The notes beneath the pieces are model-generated. The model was not told where the DNA came from and made no database searches. It saw only the letters and a list, made by a program, of their open reading frames with translations. From an uncultured Selenomonas sp. (lineage in GTDB: Bacteria > Bacillota > Negativicutes > Selenomonadales > Selenomonadaceae), in the NCBI GenBank assembly GCA_934202005.1, contig CAKPXP010000004.1, positions 66,266 to 130,265 on the forward strand: 64,000 nucleotides of DNA, written 5' to 3'. How positions within the stretch are numbered: the first letter of the stretch is position 1; the number at the start of each line of letters is the position of its first letter. The translations under genes were made by a program, and so were the position numbers. This document shows, piece by piece, positions 1 through 8,201 of the stretch.

Positions 1-542
1 TGGATACGTTCCTGCCGAGCATCCATTTCCGTGCCGATACGAAGCTCGGTACGACGAAGATCACGCTCGGCCTCGATGGGACGCTCGACAACCACATGAA
101 AGTGCTGCTGACCTCCTCGCCGGAGTTCAGCGAGACGGAGATCCTGCGTATGCTCACGTTGCGCAACGCCTACCAGCATGGCGGCATGGACATCGGCATG
201 GCGGATGTCTTTACCATCGGCCTCTCGATGAGCGTGGTCGCCGACATCGAGGAGCAGATGCGCAGTCTGCTCTGGCTCGATACGTTCCGCATCTCACGCG
301 GCAGCGGCTCGGCGCTCGAGCAGCAGCAGCACGGCGAGAGCGGCAAGGACGATGATGATGTCTACAATGTCGAGATGGGCAAGCGCATCTCCAACCGTAT
401 GCAGGTTCATTATGTGCGCGGCGTTGGCAGTGATACGCAGCGCTATGGCATGCAGTATGATGTCAATGATTTCATGGGGCTCACGCTGGATCGCGAGAGC
501 GGCCGCTATATTTTCGGCGTGGAGGCCAGGTATCGGTTCTGA
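1..542 (+). CDS. tamB: TamB-like translocation/assembly module protein, C-terminal end (partial)
   Basis: Only the last ~179 codons are present; the reading frame enters at base 3 and no start lies in the window. The visible part has the TamB C-terminal (DUF490) signature: a beta-repeat stretch, then 'LTSSPEFSETEILRMLTL', corresponding to the family's L-x-S-x-P-x-L-x-x-x-E-I-L-x-x-L segment, and an amphipathic ending in aromatic residues (RYRF). TamB is an inner-membrane-anchored periplasmic protein that bridges to an Omp85-family protein and helps in outer-membrane assembly and lipid transport. A short charged insert (residues rich in Glu, Gln, Asp near bases 310-360) interrupts the domain. 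Position a few genes upstream of bamA fits this role. The family call is from motif recognition only. Confidence 0.82.
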   Translation, partial: DTFLPSIHFRADTKLGTTKITLGLDGTLDNHMKVLLTSSPEFSETEILRMLTLRNAYQHGGMDIGMADVFTIGLSMSVVADIEEQMRSLLWLDTFRISRGSGSALEQQQHGESGKDDDDVYNVEMGKRISNRMQVHYVRGVGSDTQRYGMQYDVNDFMGLTLDRESGRYIFGVEARYRF

Positions 543-557
543 GAAAGGAGGTGCGCC

Positions 558-1199
558 ATGCGTCTCGATGATTATCTGGAGGAGCTCCATCAGATCTCCG
601 TGCTCTCACAGGAGGAGGAAGCAGCGCTTTGGCGCGCCTTCAAGGAGCGGGGGGACTTGCAGGCGCGGCGGCGGCTCATTGAGTCGTATCAGCCGCTCGT
701 CTTCAAGCAGGCGCTCCCGTATCGCGGTTACGATGGGATCATGGATATCATCCAGGAGGGAACCGTCGGCCTCATTGAGGCGGCGGAGCGGTATGAGCCG
801 ACGCGCGGCGTAGCGTTCAGTCTCTTTGCCGTGCATCGCATCCGCGGCAGGATGCGCGACTTCCTGCGGCGGGAGCATGAGGCGGATATCGCCTGCATGG
901 ACGGCGGAGCCGCGGAAGATCGTACGGGCGCATCGCTCAAGGAGGCGCTCGCGGATGCCGCGGCACTCTCCGTCCCGGAGCAAGCGGAGTCGCATGAGCT
1001 CGCGACCCGCCTGCACGCGGCGATGGATCGCCTGCCGGACAAGGAGCGGGCCGTGCTCACAGGCGTATATCTCGAGAGTCAGCCGGTCGATGCCGTGGCG
1101 GAGGCGCTCGCCGTGAGCAAATCTCATATCTACCGGCTGCAGAAGAGCGGCATTCGCCGTGTGCGCGGCATGCTCTCCCGCTTTATGCAGCATTGGTGA
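558..1199 (+). CDS. Sigma-70 family RNA polymerase sigma factor
   Basis: 213 aa, ATG start with a strong AAAGGAGG site 8-15 nt upstream, beginning 16 nt after the tamB stop. Residues ~50-110 carry a region-2-like core ('DIIQEGTVGLIEAAERYEP' followed by 'GVAFSLFAVHRIRGRMRDFL'), the core-polymerase and -10-binding region of sigma-70 proteins. Residues ~150-205 form region 4 with a helix-turn-helix ('VDAVAEALAVSKSHIYRLQKS'-type). Region 1 and most of region 3 are absent, so it is an alternative sigma factor rather than the housekeeping one. Its regulon cannot be read from the sequence; being placed between envelope genes, it may respond to envelope state (inference). The following small membrane protein at 1406 could be functionally linked but shows no anti-sigma motif. 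Confidence 0.85.
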   Translation: MRLDDYLEELHQISVLSQEEEAALWRAFKERGDLQARRRLIESYQPLVFKQALPYRGYDGIMDIIQEGTVGLIEAAERYEPTRGVAFSLFAVHRIRGRMRDFLRREHEADIACMDGGAAEDRTGASLKEALADAAALSVPEQAESHELATRLHAAMDRLPDKERAVLTGVYLESQPVDAVAEALAVSKSHIYRLQKSGIRRVRGMLSRFMQHW

Positions 1200-1265
1200 G
1201 TGAGCGCCGCGCTGAAAAGCGGCGAAAAATGGTATATATTGCATGAAATTGCATGATGCTTGCTG

Positions 1266-1291
1266 AAAAACCGCGAAAACCGCGGTTTTTT
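1266..1291 (+). terminator. Rho-independent terminator after the sigma factor gene
   Basis: A 10-bp perfect stem (AAAAACCGCG / CGCGGTTTTT) with loop AAAAC, running into T residues, 67 nt after the sigma-factor stop. The A-run in the left arm could also let it work on the opposite strand. Confidence 0.75.
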
Positions 1292-1298
1292 CGTTTAT

Positions 1299-1409
1299 AT
1301 GCGCCGCCCAAATGAAGCCGCGCGAGAGGAGTATATCATCAGGCGTGAGATGCGCGAGGCGAACCGCTTGGCGGAGCTTCCTGCGCAGCGAGAAAGGAGG
1401 AGGCCGTGA
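1299..1409 (+). CDS. Possible small ORF (36 codons), coupled to the next gene
   Basis: An ATG at 1299 opens a 36-codon frame rich in Arg and Glu whose TGA (1407-1409) overlaps the GTG start of the next gene (GTGA arrangement). It starts just 7 nt after the terminator, and I see no convincing ribosome-binding site (the preceding bases are the terminator T-run). The overlap suggests translational coupling, or chance. No family is recognised. Low confidence that it is expressed. Confidence 0.25.
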   Translation: MRRPNEAAREEYIIRREMREANRLAELPAQRERRRP

Positions 1410-1960
1410 GAGAGGATCGGAAACAGCAGGCGCAGCGTATCCGCGCGGCGCGCGACTGGCTCGATGAGGCCGGGGATTCCCTGGAGCGGGGCGCTGACCT
1501 CAAGGGAGACCTCAAGGTCATGCTCGCCGAGGCGGAACTCGCGCGGGCAAAGGAGACGGAGCGCCCGCCGCTCTGGCGCCGCTGCGGGCGGCGCGTGTTG
1601 CCGCTCGCGACAGCGCTCGCCGTGCTGTCGCTTGGCTTGTTCCTTCAGCCAGCGGCCGCGCCGCCGGAGGATCAGGCGCTCACGGTAGCGCCGCCAGCGC
1701 CGGCCGCGGTATCAAAGACACAGGCGGCGGAGTCAGCAGCACCTGCCGCTTTGGAGGAGATGCCGGAACAGGCGGCGGACACGCAGGCGACGGGCGAGCC
1801 GACGCGGGCGGCGGGGACAAAGGCGCACACGCCGGAGCCGCAGGCATCACCGCCGGCGACAGTGCCTGCGCCGCCGCGGGCAATCCTGCCTGACCGTCCG
1901 CCGTCGCCTGAAAAGCAAAAGCTCATGCAGTCGGCGGGAAAAGCCTTGCGGGCTTCCTGA
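1406..1960 (+). CDS. Hypothetical single-pass membrane protein, Ala/Pro-rich
   Basis: 184 aa from a GTG start with an AAAGGAGGAGG site 2-12 nt upstream. The first ~55 residues are charged and helical, followed by one predicted membrane segment at ~65-82 (LPLATALAVLSLGLFL), then a ~100-residue tail dominated by Ala, Pro, Glu and Thr, typical of an extended periplasmic linker. The topology (short cytoplasmic N-terminus, one helix, disordered outside tail) resembles an anti-sigma factor or an envelope-spanning linker protein, but no zinc-binding anti-sigma motif is visible. It is not recognised as a known family. The upstream neighbour is a sigma factor, which makes an anti-sigma role worth considering (inference only). 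Confidence 0.6.
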   Translation: MREDRKQQAQRIRAARDWLDEAGDSLERGADLKGDLKVMLAEAELARAKETERPPLWRRCGRRVLPLATALAVLSLGLFLQPAAAPPEDQALTVAPPAPAAVSKTQAAESAAPAALEEMPEQAADTQATGEPTRAAGTKAHTPEPQASPPATVPAPPRAILPDRPPSPEKQKLMQSAGKALRAS

Positions 1961-1974
1961 GAAACCGATATAAT
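1946..1974 (+). promoter_or_regulatory. Probable sigma-70 promoter for bamA
   Basis: TTGCGG (1946-1951), 17-nt spacer, perfect TATAAT (1969-1974). It lies at the end of the preceding gene and would give bamA a leader of about 230 nt, which contains the repeat element at 2025-2150. Confidence 0.55.
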
Positions 1975-2024
1975 GAAGAGACTGCCTGAGATAGCAGAGA
2001 CAGCCTATGGCAGACGTCTCGTTA

Positions 2025-2150
2025 CTGCATGTAGTTTACTTGGTAAATCCCCAAGAACGCAAGCCGCACGCGCAGCGCGATTGGCTGGATTTACTGTAAG
2101 GGCGATGTACAATGTCCACGAAGTGGACGTTTGTGCATGTAGTTTGCTAT
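2025..2150 (+). repeat. Intergenic repeat element, copy A (bamA leader)
   Basis: Roughly 100 bp from AAATCCCCAAGAACGCAAG (from 2045) to GGACGTTTGTGC (ending ~2136) recur at 37931-38024 with about 75% identity and one small indel. The copy is bracketed by a direct repeat, GCATGTAGTTT, at ~2028 and ~2135. Inside is a hairpin, GTCCAC-gaa-GTGGAC. It falls in the untranslated leader of bamA. Whether it is a mobile remnant or a structured RNA element is not decided by the sequence. Confidence 0.55.
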
Positions 2151-2208
2151 ATCGGCAGTGCTATGGGAATAGAACAAGATGCCACACCATCTATGGGAGG
2201 TTTGACCT

Positions 2209-4284
2209 TTGACGAAAAAGAACTATCGAAAACTGGCGTGCGCTGTTGCGCTTGCGACGAGCTTTGCATCTCTGCCTGGCGTATCGTCGGCGGAAGAGGG
2301 AAATGAGCCGGAGACGGCCGTCACGGCGCAGGCCGGTGAGGCTGCCGCGCAGCAGAGTCCAGAGACTGTGACGGCGCAGGACGCCGAGAACGTCGCGTCG
2401 CAAAATGCTGAGGCTGCACCGCAGGGGGGCGCGGCGCAAGACGCTGAGGCGGCAGCGCGGCAGAGTGACGAGGCCGCGCAGGATGCCGCAGCGCTACAGG
2501 ATGCGTCAGAGGCGACGCTGCAGCAGGCGGCTGGCGATGAGGCCGGGAAAGTGGCAGCGGACGCCGGCAATGACCGCATCCGCGACTGGGCGAAGCTCCG
2601 TCCGACCGAGGAGGCCATCGAGGCTTACAAGAAGAAATACGAGGGTAAGACGATCGTTGACATCGAGCTTGACGGCGCGACGGATGCGACGCGCGCGACA
2701 GCGGAGAAGGCGGGCAAGCTCCATGCGGGAGACAAGTATACCGCGGCGGGCCTCGATGAGGATATGGCGGCCCTGCTGGATACGGGCTATTACTATGATC
2801 TCTTCCCGTCCTTCGAGGAGGTGCCGGAGGGCGTCGTGCTCACCTATCATCTGCTCGAAAATCCCGTACTCAAGAGCCTGAAGATCACGGGCAATACGGT
2901 GGAAAAGACGGAGGATCTCCTCGCGCTCGTGCCGCTTAGGACAGGCGAGCTCTTGAACAGCGTCGAACTGCGGCGTGACGTGCAGAGAATCCAGGAACGC
3001 TACCGCGCTGATGGCTACATTCTCGCGAAGATCACCGACCTCAACATCGACAAGGCGGGCAACCTGACCATCAAGATCAACGAAGGCACTATCGAGGGGG
3101 TCAAGGTCAAGGGCAACAAGAAGACGAAGGACTATGTCATCCTGCGCGAGATGCGCCAGAAGGTCGGTGAGCCGTTCAACGCGAAGAAGACGCAGCGCAG
3201 CTGGCAGCGCGTGAACAACCTCGGCTTTTTCGAGGAGGTCAACCCGAAGATCGTGCCGGGTGTCAATCTGAACGCCGTGGTCGTCGAGTGGGATGTCAAG
3301 GAAAAGCGTACGGGCACGTTCAGCGTCGGCGCTGGCTACTCGAGCCAGGACGGCGTCATCGGCATGCTTTCTGTCGGCGACACGAACTTCCGCGGTACGG
3401 GCGACGCCGTGAGCATCACCTACGAGGTGAGCGGCGACGATACGGATGCCCATGGCTACAGCGTCTCCTACCGTCATCCGTGGATCGACCAGAAGCAGAC
3501 GGTCGGCACGATCCGCGTCTACAACCGTACGTATGAGTACGACGATTACAATGATGACGACGACTATATCGAGTCGTACATGCGCAAGTACTCAGGCGGC
3601 GAGATCACGCTCGGCCGACCGGTCAGCGAGTATTCGACAAACTACATCACGCTGCGCAACCGCAAGGATAAGTATTGCAGTCTGACGGGCATCGGCAACG
3701 AGGAGCATGGGGCGTATGACTCGGCGCAGCATAAGGCTTGGGTCGATTATAACTTCGGCCTCACGCGCAGCCTGACGCTCTCGCATGTGACGGATACGCG
3801 CGACAACATTTATTTCCCGACCACGGGCGGCCGCGTGAGCCTCACGGGCGAGATCGGCGGCTTCGGCGGTGACTTCAGCTACCGCAAGGCGGACGTCGAG
3901 GATCAGCGTTACTTCAAGGCGGGACATGCGCAGGTCTGGGCGCTGCGCGGCCAGTACGGCTGGGGCAGCGGCCATCTCTCCGAGTTCTCGCGTTACAAGG
4001 TCGGCGGTCAGGACAGCCTGCGCGGCTACCGCGACGACCAGTTCCGCGGCGAGCGCATGTTCCTCGCGACGCTCGAGTATCGTTTCCCCATCGTGAGCAA
4101 GGTGCAGGGCGCGCTCTTTACGGACTGGGGCAGCGCCTGGGACGACGGGCTCTGGCCCGACGAGGTCAAGGGCAGCGTCGGCATCGGCATGTCGCTCACG
4201 ACGCCGATGGGGCCCATCCGCCTCGACTACGGCCGCGGCTCTGACGGCGGCCGCATCCACTTCAGCGTTGGCGGCACGTTCTGA
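2209..4284 (+). CDS. bamA: Outer membrane protein assembly factor BamA (Omp85 family)
   Basis: 691 aa. The TTG at 2209 is chosen because GGGAGG lies 8 nt upstream and the product then begins with a clean signal peptide (residues 1-28, cleavage after VSSA). Residues ~29-122 are an unusual Ala/Gln/Glu-rich low-complexity linker not found in proteobacterial BamA. Residues ~147-365 hold about three POTRA domains ('VDIELDGATD', 'LKSLKITGNTVEKTEDLL', 'IEGVKVKGNKKTKDYVILRE'). From ~370 to the end is a 16-strand-type beta-barrel with the Omp85 'GGxDSLRGYRDDQFRGE' segment and a C-terminal Phe. BamA inserts beta-barrel proteins into the outer membrane. Only about three POTRAs instead of five is common outside proteobacteria. 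Very secure call. Confidence 0.95.
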   Translation: MTKKNYRKLACAVALATSFASLPGVSSAEEGNEPETAVTAQAGEAAAQQSPETVTAQDAENVASQNAEAAPQGGAAQDAEAAARQSDEAAQDAAALQDASEATLQQAAGDEAGKVAADAGNDRIRDWAKLRPTEEAIEAYKKKYEGKTIVDIELDGATDATRATAEKAGKLHAGDKYTAAGLDEDMAALLDTGYYYDLFPSFEEVPEGVVLTYHLLENPVLKSLKITGNTVEKTEDLLALVPLRTGELLNSVELRRDVQRIQERYRADGYILAKITDLNIDKAGNLTIKINEGTIEGVKVKGNKKTKDYVILREMRQKVGEPFNAKKTQRSWQRVNNLGFFEEVNPKIVPGVNLNAVVVEWDVKEKRTGTFSVGAGYSSQDGVIGMLSVGDTNFRGTGDAVSITYEVSGDDTDAHGYSVSYRHPWIDQKQTVGTIRVYNRTYEYDDYNDDDDYIESYMRKYSGGEITLGRPVSEYSTNYITLRNRKDKYCSLTGIGNEEHGAYDSAQHKAWVDYNFGLTRSLTLSHVTDTRDNIYFPTTGGRVSLTGEIGGFGGDFSYRKADVEDQRYFKAGHAQVWALRGQYGWGSGHLSEFSRYKVGGQDSLRGYRDDQFRGERMFLATLEYRFPIVSKVQGALFTDWGSAWDDGLWPDEVKGSVGIGMSLTTPMGPIRLDYGRGSDGGRIHFSVGGTF

Positions 4285-4410
4285 TCATTTCCATGGCAGC
4301 CGCGCGGCCCGGCGCACAGGGATGTATGTATGCCTGGGCAGGGACGCGCAGGCGGCTGTTTGCCGCGCGTCCGTGCAGAGTCGTCCGACCGGCGGGAAGG
4401 GGAGAGGCGT

Positions 4411-5739
4411 TTGCGTATCTTAGCCATTGCGATTGCCGCCTCAGCGCTGCTCTTGCTGCCGTCGCTGCCCGTGTGGCAGGCGGCGCTGCCGGGATCTGCC
4501 CGCACGGCGCAGGCGGCGAGCCGCATCGACGCCGTGCGGGCAGAGGTGCATGCGCCAGGCGCCCTGCCGCCGCCGGTGGCAAGCCGTATGGAGACGAGCA
4601 TCGAAGCGATCGCGGGGCAGCTGCTCGTCGGCAAGCCCGCGGCGATGGACAGCGCGCAGGCAGACGCGGCAGCCGCGCTGATCCGCGAGGTCTTTGACAA
4701 GGTGCTCGTCGGCTACACGGTGCGCGGCGTCCGCGTCACGCCGGCGGCGCAGGCGCAGGTCACCGTCGAGCTCATCCCTTGGGATGACACGATCGAGAGC
4801 GTCGCGGTCGAGACGCAGGTCGACGGCATGCCGCCAGAGGTTGAGCAGATGGTTCGGCGCGACCTCGCCGGCATCGAGCAGGTCTTCGACCGCTCGCTCA
4901 TCGGCCTGCCCGTCGCAGCGGCGGACTGGACGAACGGCGTGCTCAAGCGGGAGGTCAATGCCTATCTTGCCGCGCATCTGCCGGAGTTCCGCGCGGACTT
5001 TGATGTGACGGCGGATACGGCGGCGCGCGTCGTGCTCACCGTCTATCCGCGCGTTCCCGTCGTGCGCACGGTCGATCTCTCCATGCGCTCCGATACGCTG
5101 CCGAACATGTTGCTGCTCACGCACCGCGAGCTCATGCGCGAGCGCGTGAACATGCTCGTCGGCGTGCCAGTGGCCTTTACAGAGCGCCACAGAGCGGAGT
5201 TCGAGGCGCTTTTCGCCGCGTCGCTCGACGCGCAGCCGGACTTTCGCCACCAGCGCATGAGGACGACCGTCGCCCTCGCGCCGGGAGAGCGCGTCGCCGT
5301 CATGAGCCGCAGCGACTCCCTGCGGTATCGCCTGCGGCTCACAGGCTGGCTCGATATCGGGCGCAGCGCGGGGGAGACGCACAGCGCAAAGGATGACCTG
5401 CTCATCCGCCTGCATGCCGGGAGGATGCTCACGCCGCGCGATGAGCTCTTCGGCCTCCTCGATGTCACGCCGCAGGATGTTGCCTGGCGCTGGCAGATGG
5501 GATGGCATCATGCGCTCGGGCGTGGGCTGCAGGCAGGCCCGCGCTATGACTGCAAAGACAAGCGTCTCGTCTGGGATGCCGCCTGGCAGCTCGCGCGGGA
5601 CTGGCTCCTGCGCTACGAGTACCACGAGGCCGGACGCCGCGGCGAGAGTGCGCTGCGCTACCGCCTGCACGATTTTTTGAGCGTCGAATACGCGCTCGAT
5701 GATGCGGGCGGCTGGCTGCGGCTCATCGGCAATTTCTAG
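4411..5739 (+). CDS. Putative outer-membrane beta-barrel protein with POTRA-like N-terminal region
   Basis: 442 aa if started at the TTG at 4411, which has GGAAGGGGAG just upstream and gives a signal peptide (MRILAIAIAASALLLLPSLP, cleavage near AQAAS); an in-frame upstream start at 4330 lacks both. The middle (~80-260) has alternating beta/alpha segments resembling POTRA domains, and the last ~150 residues show alternating hydrophobic strands ending in ...RLIGNF, the C-terminal Phe recognised by the Bam machinery. It follows bamA by 126 nt. It could be a TamA-like or other Omp85-related partner for TamB encoded upstream, but it lacks the usual Omp85 RGY signature, so this is inference. No certain family. 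Confidence 0.7.
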   Translation: MRILAIAIAASALLLLPSLPVWQAALPGSARTAQAASRIDAVRAEVHAPGALPPPVASRMETSIEAIAGQLLVGKPAAMDSAQADAAAALIREVFDKVLVGYTVRGVRVTPAAQAQVTVELIPWDDTIESVAVETQVDGMPPEVEQMVRRDLAGIEQVFDRSLIGLPVAAADWTNGVLKREVNAYLAAHLPEFRADFDVTADTAARVVLTVYPRVPVVRTVDLSMRSDTLPNMLLLTHRELMRERVNMLVGVPVAFTERHRAEFEALFAASLDAQPDFRHQRMRTTVALAPGERVAVMSRSDSLRYRLRLTGWLDIGRSAGETHSAKDDLLIRLHAGRMLTPRDELFGLLDVTPQDVAWRWQMGWHHALGRGLQAGPRYDCKDKRLVWDAAWQLARDWLLRYEYHEAGRRGESALRYRLHDFLSVEYALDDAGGWLRLIGNF

Positions 5740-5806
5740 CGCGATGCGCGCAGGATGTTGCCGGCGGACGCGCGGGCGCCGTTTGTCGTCATCGTGCAAG
5801 AAACGC

Positions 5807-5835
5807 TTGAAGAACAAATGAGACTTTGCTATAAT
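5807..5835 (+). promoter_or_regulatory. Promoter upstream of the first ompH-like gene
   Basis: TTGAAG (5807-5812), exactly 17 nt, then TGC-TATAAT (TATAAT at 5830-5835, with an extended -10 TG). This leaves about 140 nt of leader before the ATG at 5984. Confidence 0.7.
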
Positions 5836-5983
5836 GAGACATGTTTCCGGTCTTTTGCGAGGCGTCTCCTGTCGGTTTCCGGGAGGCCTTGCAAGCGGCT
5901 GATCTCAGGCAAGGGCTGTGCACAGGGCCACGGAAGCGGCGTTTGTGCGTATCGTTTACCCAGATAGGGAAAGGAAGAAAGAA

Positions 5984-6448
5984 ATGGTTACTTTACAGAA
6001 GAAAACGGTCAAGATCATCAGCGTGCTCATCGCGCTCGTCTTCGTCGGTTCCGTCGTGGCTGTCGCCGTCACGCAGTTCGGCGGCATCGCTTCCGCGTCC
6101 GGCAACAGCAACGTCGGCACGGTGGACTACCGTCAGGTCATGGCACAGCATCCGCAGCTCCAGAGCGCGAACTCCGAGCTCCAGCAGGCCGTCTCCGACG
6201 CGCAGAAGGAGTTCGAGGAGAAGTCCAAGAACATGAGCGATCAGGAGAAATCCGACTACTATCAGCAGACGCAGCAGCGCCTGCAGCAGAAGCAGCAGGA
6301 GCTCATCGAGCCGATCCAGAAATCGGTCGAGGATTCCGTGAAGTCCGTGGCTGACGCGAAGGGCCTCACCGTTGTCATCGATAAGAATGCGGTCGTCTAC
6401 GGCGGCACGGATATCACGCAGGATGTCATCAAGAAGATTTCCAAATAA
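5984..6448 (+). CDS. OmpH/Skp-family periplasmic chaperone
   Basis: 154 aa from the ATG at 5984 (GGGAAAGGAAG upstream); a longer frame from 5918 has no ribosome-binding site. An N-terminal signal/anchor helix (residues ~8-32) is followed by the OmpH pattern: beta start 'NVGTVDYRQVMAQHPQL', a long Gln/Lys/Glu coiled coil (~45-115), then a return beta segment 'GLTVVIDKNAVVYGGTDIT' and 'DVIKKISK'. Skp/OmpH trimers hold unfolded outer-membrane proteins in the periplasm for delivery to BamA, encoded just upstream. This is the first of three OmpH-like genes in a row. It ends in its own terminator at 6471. Confidence 0.88.
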   Translation: MVTLQKKTVKIISVLIALVFVGSVVAVAVTQFGGIASASGNSNVGTVDYRQVMAQHPQLQSANSELQQAVSDAQKEFEEKSKNMSDQEKSDYYQQTQQRLQQKQQELIEPIQKSVEDSVKSVADAKGLTVVIDKNAVVYGGTDITQDVIKKISK

Positions 6449-6470
6449 GACATACGCGCCACATGAATGA

Positions 6471-6506
6471 AAAGCTACCGAGCCATACAATGTGCTCGGT
6501 AGCTTT
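6471..6506 (+). terminator. Rho-independent terminator after the first ompH-like gene
   Basis: Perfect 13-bp stem AAAGCTACCGAGC / GCTCGGTAGCTTT around a 10-nt loop, 22 nt past the stop codon. The trailing T-run is short (TTTC), so read-through into the next gene is possible. Confidence 0.7.
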
Positions 6507-6523
6507 CTGAATGGGGGTATTTT

Positions 6524-7636
6524 ATGGCGGAGCATCCGGAGGAGAGAAAGGCGGGCGGACGGCGGCGCAGGCAGCTGCTCGTCGGCGTCCTGCTCGCCGT
6601 GTTGCTGCTCATCGCGGGTGCCGTGCTCATGCGGACGCTCCTCCACCGCGAGGCGGCAGCTCCGTCGCAGGCTGCGGCGGAGGTCGGTGTCGTCCGCCTG
6701 CAGGAACTCGTGGCGGCGCATCCCGACTACGACAAGCTGCAGGCGCTGCTCAAACGGCGTGAGGAGATCCGTTCATCGCTCGATGACCAGCTCGCGGTGC
6801 CGCTCACGGTGCAGCCGCCGGAGGTGGACCGTCAGCCCTTTGACGACTCTGTCTGGCAAAAGAGCGCGCAGGATGTCATCGGCCGCCGCAGCGCGCTCGA
6901 GCGCGCGCAGAAAAAGGCCGCGGCCGACTACAGAAAGGCGACGGAGCCTGACTACAAGGCGCGCCGCGATGCCATCAACGCGGAGTACCTCAATGATATC
7001 CTCAATCTCAAGCTGAAGCTCGACAACCGTCAGGCGATGGGGCTTACGGATGAGACAGTCGCGCAGCTCCAGGCCCAGCTGGAGGATGTCGAGGGGGAGC
7101 GTGCTGCCCGCCAGATCGCGCTCTATCGCGCCTGGCAGCAGGAGATCCAGAGCTATGCGGAAAAGTCCGTCGCGAAGGAGCGCGCCGGGCAGGAGGCCGG
7201 GCTCGGCGACCTGCGCGCGCGGCGCGAGACGGAGGCGGCGAGAGCCCAGTCGGAGGCGCAGGCGCGTGACGCGGAGATGATCTCAAAGCGCATGGCGGAC
7301 TCCGTGCAGCGCCAACAGCAGGCGCAGGCGGATCAGCAGGCGCTCGCGGCAAACGAGCAGGCCATCACAGCGCTCGAGTCCCGCATATTGAATGACATCG
7401 CGGGCAAGGCGGCAAAGGTAGCGATCCTGCACCATTTCACGCTCATCACCTGCGATCCCGCACGCAGTCTCTCCTCCCTTCTGCCCGCGGCTTTCCGTCC
7501 GGCGGCAGCGCCGGATCGTCCTGAGAAATACGTCAAGACCATCAGCGTTTCGGCGGAGGATGTGACGGACGAGGTAAAGGCGGAGCTGGCGGATCTTTCC
7601 CCTGAGGAGGAGAGCTCTGCGCCTGCAAAATCGTAG
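6524..7636 (+). CDS. Membrane-anchored coiled-coil protein, OmpH-like (enlarged)
   Basis: 370 aa, more than twice the usual Skp length. A basic N-terminus (ERKAGGRRRR) leads into one membrane helix (residues ~20-42), then an OmpH-like entry 'VGVVRLQELVAAHPDYDKLQ', two long Glu/Gln/Ala/Arg coiled-coil stretches (~60-210 and ~215-290) and a C-terminal segment with 'AAKVAILHHFTLITCDPARS', which echoes the OmpH return strand. It sits between two bona fide OmpH genes, so it is probably a diverged or internally expanded paralogue anchored in the inner membrane. The function is inferred from context; the ribosome-binding site is weak (GGGGG 9 nt before ATG). Confidence 0.65.
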   Translation: MAEHPEERKAGGRRRRQLLVGVLLAVLLLIAGAVLMRTLLHREAAAPSQAAAEVGVVRLQELVAAHPDYDKLQALLKRREEIRSSLDDQLAVPLTVQPPEVDRQPFDDSVWQKSAQDVIGRRSALERAQKKAAADYRKATEPDYKARRDAINAEYLNDILNLKLKLDNRQAMGLTDETVAQLQAQLEDVEGERAARQIALYRAWQQEIQSYAEKSVAKERAGQEAGLGDLRARRETEAARAQSEAQARDAEMISKRMADSVQRQQQAQADQQALAANEQAITALESRILNDIAGKAAKVAILHHFTLITCDPARSLSSLLPAAFRPAAAPDRPEKYVKTISVSAEDVTDEVKAELADLSPEEESSAPAKS

Positions 7637-7735
7637 ATTTGTAGCGGAGGAAACGCGGGGGTTACCAGTCGTTCCTTCGAGAATCGCCGCACGGCGCGGC
7701 GGTTCCACAGTGAATAGAAAGAAGAGGATTCATCC

Positions 7736-8176
7736 ATGAAACTCACGAAGAAATCACGTGCACTCCTCGTCCTGGGCGTTGCCGCCATGTTGGTCATGAG
7801 CGGCTGCGGCAAGACGAAGATCGGCTATATCGATGGCGACCGCATCATGAAAGAGGCGCCGCAGATCCAGTCTCTCGTCGAGGAGGGCAACGCGAAGATC
7901 CAGCAGGCGCAGGAAGATGCGGAGAAGGACCTCGCGGAGAAGAAAGGCACGATGAGCGATGAGGACTATCAGAAGGCCCAGGCGGATGCCCGCCGCAAGG
8001 TCGCGGGTCTCAATCAGTCGTACAGCGTGCAGCTCAAGCAGAAGCTCGATGCGGCTCTCGCGGACGTCGCGAAGGAGAAGAAACTCGATGCCGTCGTCGA
8101 CAACCAGGCGCAGCAGAAGGTCGTCATCGAGGGCGGCATCGATGTTACGGACGATGCCATCAACAAGCTGCAGTGA
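7736..8176 (+). CDS. OmpH/Skp-family lipoprotein
   Basis: 146 aa, ATG preceded by GAAGAGG. The signal sequence ends in the lipobox LVMSGC (Cys at residue ~23), so unlike Skp this chaperone should be lipid-anchored. The mature part follows the OmpH plan: 'KIGYIDGDRIMKEAPQIQSL', a Glu/Lys/Gln coiled coil (~45-105), then 'LDAVVDNQAQQKVVIEGGID' and 'VTDDAINKLQ', matching the ending of the first copy at 5984. It lies 25 nt before lpxD, the order seen in many diderm genomes (bamA-ompH-lpxD). Confidence 0.87.
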   Translation: MKLTKKSRALLVLGVAAMLVMSGCGKTKIGYIDGDRIMKEAPQIQSLVEEGNAKIQQAQEDAEKDLAEKKGTMSDEDYQKAQADARRKVAGLNQSYSVQLKQKLDAALADVAKEKKLDAVVDNQAQQKVVIEGGIDVTDDAINKLQ

Positions 8177-8201
8177 TCTTTCAGGCTGAGAGGGTGAGAG
8201 C

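Noticed and set aside
1973..2212. 79-codon frame before bamA
   Set aside because: It runs through the intergenic repeat; the similarity with a frame near 37881 is explained by the shared repeat DNA, and there is no ribosome-binding site.
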